The notes under the pieces were generated by a model. That model was given only the letters and a program-made list of their open reading frames with translations. It made no database searches and was not told where the DNA came from. Position numbers and translations under genes: made by a program. Of a stretch of 64,000 nucleotides of DNA, positions 12,540 to 23,413 are shown one piece after another (position 1 is the first letter of the stretch; each line of letters opens with the position of its first letter). The stretch is from Phycomyces nitens (Eukaryota; Mucoromycota; Mucoromycetes; Mucorales; Phycomycetaceae), in the NCBI GenBank assembly GCA_022702545.1, contig JAHRBC010000001.1, forward strand, positions 4,774,001 through 4,838,000. Reading direction: 5' to 3'.

Positions 12540-13110
12540 TAAATTACACATATTTGAAGGAATATCTTGGAAAAAATATCTTGACATTCTTTTTTACTTT
12601 CAAAATGTTGTATTTCATATTGTTCAAAGACGTCCTTGGCAGCCACTGTACTTTTATGCTTATATCAATCATTCTTCAAATCTCTAATAACATTCAATAT
12701 GACTCAAATCGTTTTTTTTATAGATTATTTATTAAACACACTAAACCCATTCAAATTGGTAGACTTGTGAGGTCTCGTTCTCAAAATTGGCAAATTCTTG
12801 TAGAATAACAAGAAATAGTTCTCTATAATTTTTATATACTTTTTGGCATTCATGTTTCTATCCAACACAAAAAATGGACCAGCTCTTCCTGACAAGATAC
12901 ATCCCCAGATTATAACAAAACCTCTATTTCGTTACACTTTTGGAGCAAGGCAGTCAGGGTGATACAGAACCCTATGAATATAAATCTCCGAATTCACATT
13001 TCAAAAATAAAGTACATATCCTATTTTGTTATTCATCGTATTCATTACATGTACATTCAACACCTCTATAACTTTGTAATCATAAAGCTTAAGAATTATA
13101 CTTTAACTGA
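12540..13110 (-). mobile_element. Tc1-like relic, copy 3
   Basis: 12810-12990 aligns by eye with 7940-8095 of copy 1: shared AAATAGTT, TATATACTT, TTGGCATTCATG, AACAC, ACCTCTAT and TTACACTTTT in the same order and spacing. It is a strongly diverged fragment without an open frame. Confidence 0.5.
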
Positions 13111-13139
13111 TAAAAATTAGGTGTTTATTTAATAACGTA

Positions 13140-13600
13140 TAGGTCCACATTTCTACTTTTTAACAGCCAATAGTCTTTTATGCATGTCAAGGCAGTATTT
13201 TTCACATTCACTTGTACTGATAGTTTCTCACTCCTCTGTCAGAGCATCTTTTAGCTTCATCAATGATATATTCCGGCAAGGTATTGACCATTTACGGCCA
13301 TTAAGAAGATTCCAGATATTCTCAATTGGGCTGAGATCTGGACTCTTTGATGCCCACTTGAGAACATCTATGTCAAGATCTTTCTTGGACTATTTTGACA
13401 ATGCTGCCTTATGAGATGTAGCATTACCTTTTTTCAAATAATAGTCCATTGAGCTCTTGTACTGAAGACTGTCAAATAATAACTTGAATACTGTTTTCAG
13501 TATTCTTACGGAGGCTATTTCATTCACATTTTCCCCTAGGACAACAAGGGATCTGACACTTCTAGCCCAAATACACACACATACCCTTACTGATCCACCA
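13140..13600 (-). mobile_element. Tc1-like relic, copy 4 (transposase C-terminal part)
   Basis: On the minus strand, 13390-13578 ends in GNATSHKAALSK, and the frame over about 13180-13390 continues with SPDLSPIENIWNLLN, the characteristic C-terminal block of Tc1 transposases. The parts are separated by a stop or frameshift. The outer end shares the ATGTAAAG/ATGTCAAGGCAGTA motif seen in copies 1 and 2. Confidence 0.7.
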
Positions 13601-13689
13601 TCTCCTTGGGCCTTGGTTTGGAGACAGTATTTGACGGATTTGAGTAAGGAATTGTCATAAGATTAAGGAGAACAAGGAAAACAAAATGA

Positions 13690-15253
13690 GATTGTGTGTA
13701 AAGATAACTACACGGATGTTGAATCCGGAAATTCAAACTTTTAGGGCACTGTACCTTGACATTGTTAAGAACATTGGGAAGCCAATGGTACATACAAATG
13801 CAACTATAAATCAGTCTCGGAACATCCTTGTCATGCATCCTATCCCTCTAAATTCAAAAAAAAAACATATTGGCTATGACTATGCACCTTGAATTCCCAG
13901 ATCTTTCAGCAAACTCTGACCAGAAAAGATTCCAGCCAAGAAGCCTTGAGCAAAGCATTACAACCATTCACATCAACTCATTTTTGGAACAGCCCATTGC
14001 AACACAGAGGTGGACAATTCAACCAAAACCAATAACTAGTAAGCCAGTCGACTGCATCGTCTTTCCTAAACATATAAACGACTCTTGTGTGGCAGTTGGT
14101 TATCCAACGTCAACAAAGAAGGTCTTAAACTTCACTTTGGCAAACAACCGCCACTGAACATCTGGTCTCTCGACATATATTACTGCAAGCAGACAGTTGT
14201 TATGAAAGTAAAATATTGACCTACTCTACAAGCACCCAATTAAAGAAGTGCCAACGAAATATCCAGGTTTCACGAAACTTATATATGTAATACCTAAAAG
14301 AAATGGTGGACATTGTCCAGTGTTCAACTTGATAAAGTGGAATGTTTATACCACGGCTCCCTGCTTCAAAATTGAGACGTTACAAGAGACTCATAAGTTA
14401 ATCAGGCCTCTGGATAATCTCCTTTTTTTTTAACTTGCCATATGTCTCTTTATACATTCTGGTGCACAAATCATCCGCAAAATACTTGCACTTCAAACGG
14501 GAAGGCTTCACCTACTAATCCCAAAAAAACCCCCATCTTTGGATAGTTGATACTTCCATGGATATTCAACAATAGCATGACTTGCATTGTAGTAGCCACA
14601 AAAACTGAGTATCAGGATTAGCACTTACCTAGGCGACTGTATTATTATCAGCAACGGAAAACAGATGCTATTAGACTATATCCAACGACTAGAGTCCAAA
14701 GAGTCATTGGGATGAATTGTGGAAAAAAAAACTTCTTTACACACAGTACATGATCATCAAAATACTGAGAACAAAGTTGCGAGATATGCGACATTCAATT
14801 CGTCAGTTTACCATTTGCCCTAATCCTACACCTCGGTTGGTTTACAGCCTCACGATGCAAATACAAGCAGCAACCATTGCTTTGTTTATCGCACGCATGT
14901 ATACACAGCGCCTTGCGTGGTACAAGAGTCAACATGTCAAGTCCAACCAGCTTTTGAATATGCTTCAAAGTCTCTCGTTTGAATATCTCTGTTTTGATTT
15001 TTCTGCGCCCAAGGAAAGAATAAAAGGCAAAAGGATCATCAAGATTATATCCATCCGACCTCATCTCAACACCCTTTTCTCCCTAGTTAAATTATTTTGT
15101 ACTTTTTGGGACCATCTAACCCCTCAAAAAAAAACAGATCCAAGAAAGCAATCGTTTTTCTTTAACCCTAGAACGAGACATCCCGCTAGAAGAAATAATT
15201 ATAGAATTGGACAAAGAGGTTTCAAAAACACTAGAAACGAAACCATACACTAG
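13690..15253 (+). mobile_element. DIRS-like retrotransposon remnant (RT and RNase H parts)
   Basis: 14248-14400 encodes a reverse transcriptase core: YPGFTKLIYVIPKRNGGHCP, then VFNLIKWN and FKIETLQETHKLI. This matches the GFYS-x-x-FVxPKKDGGxRPVLNL...FKMETL pattern of DIRS-type and related RTs. After frame changes near 14430-14510, the 178-codon frame at 14717-15253 resembles the downstream RNase H-type region (LRDMRHSIRQ, QIQAATIALFIARMYTQRL). The 13870-14157 frame lies upstream in the same orientation. A tyrosine recombinase was not recognised, so DIRS is inferred from RT style; a Ty3-like element is the alternative. The copy is inactive. Confidence 0.65.
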
Positions 15254-15927
15254 ATGCCAACTTTACCGATCTGGCTTTGCAGTCACCTCCTTTAGATCTC
15301 AGGGCAGAAGAACAAAAAGATAATAACGAAGAATATTTCGATACAAGAGACACGACAAAAACCAGCCTCTAAATGAACAATTGATCCTTTTCTGTTTGAT
15401 GGTCTTGGTCAACTTTGGCTTTGACCTATAATCTAATATATAGATCGTCAAACCAACAGAGAACCCTCCATTTGACTACCAACCCTCGCCAAGATGACCA
15501 GCTTGGTGTTTGAATAATCAATAGTACAAAAGATAAACAGACGATCGCACCAATTGTTCTCTGTTGGTTTTCTGGTCTGCCTAGTAAAAAAGAAAAAGTA
15601 CAAGTTTTGTTTCTGAAAATGTAAAATTGATTTTGATTGGCCAACAAGAACAATTTTGATTGTGAACGACATCAATTTTGGACTGGCTGCGACTTTGCTT
15701 GTTGGAAGCACTGTATATTATTATATATTTATACACACATACATGTATATAAATTTATATCATTTATATAGATTTTTTTTTATTTCCCAGAAAAATTTTA
15801 CCTTTTTTATTATTTTTATTTTTGTTCTTCTTCTTCTTCTTCTTCTTCTTTCAGTTCTTTACGTCCTTGTTCTCGTTCTTTTTTCTTTTTTAAACGTCTT
15901 TCTTTTTTTTGTTTTTGGCTCTCTTGT
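15254..15927. other. Intergenic and 5' region of the RRM gene
   Basis: Contains T-rich and TTC-rich simple sequence (about 15760-15915, including a (TTC)n run near 15825-15850) directly before the start codon at 15928. Such pyrimidine tracts precede several start codons in this window. Confidence 0.55.
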
Positions 15928-17531
15928 ATGATGGATTACGCTTATGACCTTACACAGCCACTTTCATCCTCATTCTCTCCGCCATCTAGCTTATTTCTTG
16001 ACGGTGGAAACAAGACGACATTGTGGTACGAAGACATGATTTATATATGATCAATCACTCAAAATGGAAGTTTAGGATGGGCGAATTAGAACCATGGATG
16101 GATGAACAGGTCATTCGTCAACTGTGGTTCAACCTCAACGAAAAGGTCATTGTCAAGGTCATCCGAGACAAAATGACAAGGTAGACCTAGACCTGATAAT
16201 AATCATAACAATTTTTTTTTACGGTTCCACACTGTTTTACTCAACTGCGCCTTTTTACATGTTATTTTAGTACGAGTGCTGGATATGCCTTTGTTGACTT
16301 TGGATCAACCTCGAGTGCTTTCAATGCTCTCAACACCTACAACGGAGCTCTCATTCCAAACACCCACAAGCCCTTTAAGCTCAATTGGGCCTCGGGAGGG
16401 GGACTTATTGACCGACGGTAACAATACACCCTCGAGCCCATTTCATCTTCATATCCACTAATTCGTTGTGAATCCTAGTGAGGACAGACAGCCCGAGTAC
16501 TCTATTTTTGTGGGTGACCTGAGTCCTGAAGTCAATGAATCTGGCCTTTTGGTAAGAAACAGCAGCTAAAGACAAGGACAAGGACAAGGACCTCTCTAAA
16601 GTACCTTTTGTAGGTCATCTTTCAAACTCGCTATCGCTCATGCAAGTCTGCTAAAATCATGACAGACCCACGTACGTCCATGTCTCGTGGCTACGGCTTC
16701 GTTCGTTTCAGCGACCCAGTAGAGCAACAACATGCTCTGGTCGAGATGCAGGGCGTCTTTCTCGGCTCCCGTCCGATCCGTGTCTCCGTCGCCACCCCCA
16801 AGAACAGTCGTGCAGCCCATGCACAATATCCCGCCCTTTCGCCAACCTCCTCCCTTCCATCCTCACCCTCTACTCGGTCGCCTCCTCTTCAACAGCAAAT
16901 GATGTTCACAGATCCCACAAACACCACCGTCTTTGTCGGAGGACTGTCTGCACCGATTAGCGAAGAAGGTCTTCAACAGCACTTTAGCTCATTTGGTGAG
17001 ATCATCTATGTCAAGATCCCAGCCGGCAAAGGCTGTGGTTTTGTTCAGTATGTCTCTAGACAATCTGCTGAGATGGCCATTCAGGAGATGAATGGATATC
17101 AAATCGGAAACTCCCGAATCCGTCTTTCCTGGGGCCGTTCCCAGCAGACCGAACCAAAGCCTTTGTCTGTCCCACCCACCCTGCCACGGTATGTGTATAG
17201 AGCGAACGGATGACTAATTTTTAAAGGTTAAAAACACAATGTAACTCTTGTCTTTTTGTTCTGCAGTGCGTTTCCATACAACCCTCTTGCCTACACAACA
17301 TTCTCGTCCATTCAACAGCAGCTCCAACCTACCATACCTCAATCTTCCTTTTCTTCTCATGTCTTTTCACCGCAGCCCCATCAACAACAATCCTCTTTTG
17401 ACGGGACCTACCGTAATGACACCCTGGATATCCTGCGAGACACCGACAATCTTTTCTCGACCAACCTACTTGACAAAAAGACTTCTTCCAACGCCTCTGC
17501 TTGGAGATTCAACCAGATCTACGCTCAATAA
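15928..17531 (+). CDS. RNA-binding protein with three RRMs (Nam8/Ngr1/TIA-1 type)
   Basis: Six exons in frame: 15928-16025, 16076-16180, 16271-16417, 16479-16551, 16614-17188, 17267-17531 (420 aa). RRM1 starts at about residue 31 with TLWMGELEPWMDE, the hallmark of Nam8/Ngr1/Csx1 proteins. RRM2 begins YSIFVGDLSPEVNE with RGYGFVRFSD as RNP1. RRM3 begins TTVFVGGLSAPISEE with KGCGFVQYVS as RNP1. A Ser/Pro-rich linker separates RRM2 and RRM3, and the C-terminus is Gln/Ser-rich. Relatives act in U1-linked 5' splice-site choice (Nam8) or mRNA turnover (Ngr1, Csx1); which applies here is unknown. Two adjacent ATGs (15928, 15931) are possible starts. Confidence 0.93.
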
Positions 17532-18698
17532 TCTTTTTCTTCTTCTTTTTCTTTGCTCTTTAATATCTATCTATAACTATCTATAACTATCTATCTATTA
17601 TTTTATATTTTATTTTTATTTTATTTTATTTTTTACTTATTTTGCTTTCTCGTTTTCTCTTGCTAGCATCTTTTATTTCGCATGTACTCTATATGTGTTC
17701 TCTATCTTCATTCTCGTATCGCTGTGATTTTACTCTCTCTCTCTCTCTCTCTTTATTATTTCTCTATTTGAATTGCTTATATTTATATCTATATACATAT
17801 ATATTTTCGTGCATTGCCTCTTGTCCCTCTTTATACTCGACTGTAAGACATTCCTTGGTGTCACCAAAGCTATTTTTTCTAGCCCTGGTTTTTATTTTAT
17901 TTTATTTTGTACTTATTGATTTGTTCGTCCTGTGGAACTTTATGGCACCTGAGATCAAGAGGACCACACCAAAAAAAAGAGAGACTAGAGACAAGAGCAG
18001 GATTGATTGCTTGATTGTCCATGGTTGGGATACAACACTCTCTCAAATGGGTTTATGGCCAATTAGACAGCCACATGAACCCACAAAGATCCGGAAGGTT
18101 TCAACCCATGCCTAAAAGCGTGGGTCCAGAAAGGTGACACCAACCCAAGATCCAAGCGGGGCAGTCAGAGTGCGATCGTATCCCACGCTCGAGACTTTTT
18201 TTTTTGTTGTTGTTCTTTGAACACCAAGAATACAAGCAAATAAATAAAAAGGGGCGGAATTTGTTATTTAAATAATGCTGCAATGTTCTATTCATTCTTG
18301 GTGATATTTGACACTAATAAGCGGTTCTTTTGATTATATCTTTTTTTAAAATAATAAATTCACGACACCCAACATTTTAATCTTTGGATATTATATTTAT
18401 ATATATATTTATATATATAACACACACACACCAAAAAAAAAAAAAAACACCCGAGAGGACAATAATATGTTTCAAATAAGTAACATGGTCATAATTATCA
18501 GTCTATCATTTGAGCCTTGTATTTGCATTAGTCCGAGGGATTAATGTAGAAACTTCAATTATTATCAATATTAAAGACATTTGATTTAATAATAATAATA
18601 ATAATAATAATAATAGTAATTTATTTTGAGTCCCAACCATGGCATCTGGGACAAGTTTATTGCAGCAGAAAAGGTGGTAGCTTGATCAATAATGTCTT

Positions 18699-18729
<31 letters not shown>

Positions 18730-19127
18730 CTTAAAGGTTATATTGGCTTCTTTAATGCTTTTTATCAGTGTTTGATTACATGTGCAAAAATATCCGCAGT
18801 ATTTTTCTTCTTTTGCGTTGATCAGTGGAAGATATAAAGCCCAAAAATTAACTCTAGGTCGATCAAAGGACCCAGTATTCATGTGCATACAACATGCAAC
18901 ATGCAAACCTCTTCAAGATTAGGTTATTCGATCTTCTTTTTTCTTTCTTTCTTTATCAAGAGTCTAATATCATTTTACAAGAAAAAGTTATTTATTTTAG
19001 AGCATTATGAACACGCACATATCTGGGTGTGCATATGTATAGTTTTGGTGGATTAAGAGAAGATAGACTAGTGAATAATTATAATGTATACCAGTTTTTT
19101 TTTTGGAAAAAAAATGCGAGTGGAGTA
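17532..19127. other. Intergenic, microsatellites
   Basis: No supported gene. Includes TATC and TTTTA tracts after the RRM gene (17565-17640), (CT)n at about 17730-17752, CA-rich sequence at 18420, a (TAA)n run at about 18588-18617 and a poly-A run at about 18703-18729. The 3' end of the minus-strand glycosyltransferase lies at 19128. Confidence 0.6.
18588..18617. repeat. (TAA)n microsatellite
   Basis: About nine consecutive TAA units, followed about 90 bp later by a long A homopolymer (18703-18729). Confidence 0.9.
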
Positions 19128-21031
19128 CTATACACCACTAGTAAAGTAGGGATTTGGATAAAACACAATATTGTTCGGGTCCAAGACCCCTGCCTGGGTT
19201 TGCTTTGTGCTAGTAAAGAAACTGACCAAGTTGTAGGTAATACCAGCCGAGATAATGGCAATCCAGATGACCACTGGCAATGATTCCTTGAATCGACTCA
19301 ATGCTACATTTTCTCGTTTCCTTTCGGCTACTGATCTTGCACTTGTTCCCCATCCAACATCCCAGAGTGATACAAGCGCCCATATCTTGGCAGGTACCAG
19401 GCCAAGAAGGTAGTAGACTGAATAAAAGGGAAAAGCCAAGAAACATAAGGATTGTGAGACGACAAGGGAGTAAATGGTCTTGATGGAGGCAATGGCAAAT
19501 AGAGATACAAGCCATATTGCAAGAACAATAGGTGCATGGGCCCACAAGATGTACAGAATGGAAAATAAAAGGACAAATGGATAGAGGCCTTGATAGAACA
19601 GCTCTGCTGCCATCCATGGACTGTGTTTGTGCAGACTCTGGACGTTCCAGAGGAACTCTCGGTAGAAGCTTTTTGACCATCGTGTTTGCTGCTTGAACCA
19701 TCGCAAGAACTCGGTGGGTGTTTCTGTTTCGCAAAATGCCATGTGTGTGTAGACTACTCGATGGCCACCCATCAGTACTCGGTTTGTCAAATGTCTGGAT
19801 AGTTATGTATATACAGAATTGTAAATAGACTTGTCAGAAACACATTTGATCTTGGTTTCATAAGCAACACTTGTAGCCTTTACCTATCATCGCCATATGT
19901 GCACTCCATTCCCAAAAAACGCTGTTTGACCCATGGATCGAGGATATCTTTTAGAACATTGGATCTATACAATCCCATCGGACCAGATACACATGTAACG
20001 CAACGGTTCAGACTTTGGGCGGCTCTTTCGATATTAAATGCCATCCAATAACGCAGTGAGGACATGAATGACAGTAGACTATCTTTGCTGTTCCAGATAC
20101 GCACATCACCAGCCGAGGCACCAATGTTTGGGTACCAGTAAAGTGCCTGCTCGAGTTCTAAAAGAGCACTTGAATCAAACTTTGTGTCCGAATCGGTTGT
20201 CATGACAGCCTCGCAGCCTGCTGCCATAAGTACCCGAAAGGCGGTGTACATTGCATGTCGCTTGCCGCGATGGGGTTGAAGGTAACATACGGCGCAAGTA
20301 TCGGTAGGGAGGAAAAATGACTGCCAGAGCTCTTCATCTGTAATTGCCCGTACTTGCTCCTTGACTGTCTCTTCAGAAGCTGGTGCAGGAGGGTTGGTTA
20401 GATCGTATATTGGGATTTCGGACAGCAAATGCTCAAGTGAAATGACGGGACATCCAGGAAAGGCCTTTTGAAAGAGTGATGCCATCTCATGGTCTTGTTC
20501 TTCGTTTCCGTCTATTACGACAACAATTTTGATAGGGTCTGGATACTTCAATTGTTGGATTGACTCGAGGCATTGTGAAAACAAGGCATCATCTTCACGA
20601 TATCCTACTACAGCTAGGCCAACATGGGTTGCTGGTCGCTCCTTGGATTCGTCCATGACAGTAATTTCAACCTTTTCAGAAATTTCATGTTCTGCCAATG
20701 AACTAGGCTTGATGGCTTGTTGATCCGTGAGGTCTTTTTCAACTAGTGTCTCCTGGACAGGTGCGTTGGCCATGTGTCTTGAGACTATGTTCGGTGCCTT
20801 TTTCTTGTAGCGATATATGAAGCAACGATTAAGAGTGGCAAAGATCAACTGAAGTAGGATAAAGATAAACACAACAGTTCCATATATTCCTAGGACCAAA
20901 AAAGAGTAGCTTGTGATATGAAGCTGTAGAGCATACCCCACAATTGCTGGGACAACAAATATGCATGAGATAACTGCGGAATAGATAATCTTGAATGGAA
21001 GTGTCCAACCAGACAGAGATATTTGAGGCAT
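19128..21031 (-). CDS. Membrane GT2 glycosyltransferase (hyaluronan/chitin synthase-like)
   Basis: Two exons, 21031-19884 and 19794-19128, spliced AG|A to give GDDRHLTNRVL (604 aa). Two N-terminal TM helices come first, then the GT2 domain: VGLAVVGYRED, VVVIDGN, TTDSDTKFDS (metal-binding DxD), SGPMGLYR and GDDRHLT. The QQTRW signature follows (family QxxRW), then four to five C-terminal TM helices. This is the processive polysaccharide synthase layout of class I hyaluronan synthases, Cryptococcus Cps1 and related chitin-synthase-like proteins. It would polymerise a sugar from a UDP-sugar at the plasma membrane and extrude it to the wall; the sugar cannot be told. It lacks the myosin or cytochrome b5 domains of large chitin synthases. 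Confidence 0.9.
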
Positions 21032-22053
21032 TATGAAATCAAAAGGTTAGAGATCCTTGATACCACTTGTAGGCACGTATGGCCTAATGATCAAATAAGA
21101 ATAAGAATATGAGGAGTAAACCGTAGTAGCAAATAAAGAGAGGATGAGAAGACGAGAAGAAAGAGAAGATCACATACAAATAATATATTACATGGCTTTG
21201 AGTATGGAGAATATTAGAGACATGGTCCACATCATGGTAAGATCATTACCCGAGGATATTTTCTGGCTTCATTCTTAAAACACATTCTCATAAATACACT
21301 CACATATAATCACACTAGACCATATCATTGGAGTTGTTTCTTTGATTAGGTGTTTTTAATATATATATATATCAATGTGCTCCACAGTCAATCGCAAATC
21401 AGCAAATAAATGAATTCCAACAAGTCTTGCAGTTGTACATTTTTACAAACCAATATTAAGAAATCCGAGCAAAACTTGCAAAGTGGGTGTGGGTGTGTAT
21501 AGATGAACCTTGGGTTTTTTTAAGCCATATTTACAAACGCAAACACCTGTGTGTAAAGAGATACAAGATAAATCTTAAATATACTGAACCATCGACACGA
21601 TAAGCAGCCCTTATTAACTTCCTTTCTTAAGGTTCTTAAAATGATGCCTATATTACAGTTTTATTATCATTATCATTATTACTATTTAAAACTAACCCTT
21701 GTAAAATTTTATCTTAAGAGTTTTGTCATTAAGTTATTAAAGAAGTTGGTCCCTAGGCCTGACTTTTTAGGCGAATTCTATTTACAATCTAACCTTCTGT
21801 ATAGTACAGAAATTACAACTTTTTGTGAACACTTTTTTCTTTCCCTATTGTACTCTTTATAATTCTTGTATTGCATAAATTGGTCCAACACTTTTACGAT
21901 ATTTTTTGGGCTAATTACAAGAGAAAATAAGCATAGAAATTATTTTAAATTTGAATATATACACATTGTAGAACTGCAGATTATTAAGATTCTATATTCC
22001 ACTCCCCCCTTCCCCCTCTCTCCCCCCTTCTCTCCCTCTCTCTCTTCCTCCCT

Positions 22054-22101
<48 letters not shown>

Positions 22102-22547
22102 AAAGAGCCCAATTCATCTCCCATCCCTTGGATTTCTTAAAGACATTCTTTCTTGTTTCCCTTTTTCAATATAGCATCAGATTGTGATTTCTTGACGAAT
22201 GTTTTAAAAAGTCCAAGAATACGGATAGCATATTCATGTAGTAATTATTAAAATCATGTTTAATTGTTTTCTTGATCATAATACAAACATGTCAAGAAAA
22301 TCTTAAGCAGATTTTCACACACCACATTACTACAGAATTTCAAATACCAGACAATCTGTTTTGGGTGAGGATCTTCAAGATGATTTACAGAATTGTGGGG
22401 CATCTCCTGGTAATCTAAAATGTTTGTAATGATATACAAGTATAGAGTGAATTATGTCGATCAAATAAAGACACGCATTGCAGACCAATTCAAGGAACAA
22501 ATGAAAATAATAACAAGGATTAAATGAGCTTTATTTCAACAAGATGA
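21032..22547. other. Intergenic with long pyrimidine tract
   Basis: 5' flank of the glycosyltransferase, then AT-rich DNA. A long CT/CCT tract lies at about 22002-22100. No gene is supported. Confidence 0.55.
22002..22100. repeat. ~100-bp C/T-only tract with (CT)n
   Basis: An almost uninterrupted pyrimidine strand mixing CCCT, CTCC and a pure (CT)n run of about 16 units near 22060-22093. Such a mirror-like homopyrimidine tract could adopt triplex DNA; that is inference. Confidence 0.85.
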
Positions 22548-23413
22548 TTACTGGGGTTCATGTGTTTGGATATATAATCGACTCAATTTATCAGCCTGTC
22601 GAATAGGTTCCGGTACTCTGTATTGACAAGTGGCCAAGACCACTCGAACGGCTGTATCTAGACTAACTCGGTGACCTTGGCTGACAAATATTGGATTCGT
22701 TGAATCTTTTGTGGCTCTTAATGCTGTACCATAGAGAGTCCCAGAAGTACCCACCAAATCCAATCGATCTCCAGACGCCTTTAGTTCCTGGCGACACGTC
22801 TTTTTTACACTCATCTGCAATAGTGGTCCTTCAGATTGGATCACCAGAAAGTTCTTTCCGACACCAATAGTAGGCACATTTGCCAAGACTCCTACGTGGC
22901 AGGCTACTCCACACAACCTGGGGTGCAGTCGACCGTTGCCATCTACCAAGACCAATTGAGGAAACAGTTGGGGTGATTTTTCATTGAGGTCAGAGAGTAG
23001 TTTGAGAATAGGATCAGCTTCACGAAAGGCCAGAAAGCCAGATATATAAGGTAAATGGAGTTTTGTTTCTATACAGGCTGTGTAGACTGTCTTGTTTTGA
23101 TGGTTAGCGTATTGAGGGATCATTTGCTTTATGAATCTTACTTTGCAATCTGGAAATGACATTACAACAAGACACGCCACAGCATTCACTTCATCATTCT
23201 CTCGGAAACTGACATCGACTCCTCCTACAAGAGATAAATCTTTGAGACTAATGGGATCAAAGCTGACATTGTCCTCAAGCTCAATCTGATTCCGCAGTTC
23301 GGTTTGTTGTCTGTGAACAGAGTGAGTATATGCTTGGGTTATTTATGGACTCACTCTTCCCAAATCTCTCGTTGTGCTCTGGTGGGATCTGGATCGTAAT
23401 TAGCCAAGGTCAT
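22548..23413 (-). CDS. Endonuclease V
   Basis: Two exons, 23413-23355 and 23310-22548 (273 aa). Endonuclease V cleaves one base 3' of inosine (RNA or DNA) and takes part in inosine-RNA turnover or deaminated-DNA repair. Family catalytic residues are visible: Asp52 in VGGVDVSF, Glu117 in LAFREADP, and Asp143 in VDGNGRLHPR, followed by the conserved GVACHVGV and IGVGKNF stretches. C-terminal FVSQGHRVSLDTAVRVV also fits the family. The length is normal and nothing is missing, so it is probably active. A pre-domain region of about 45 residues is polar. Confidence 0.95.

Noticed and set aside
17642..18115. 157-codon plus-strand frame after the RRM gene
   Set aside because: Its composition follows CT and TAT microsatellites (Leu/Ser/Tyr/Phe runs), with no domain; most likely a chance frame through simple sequence.
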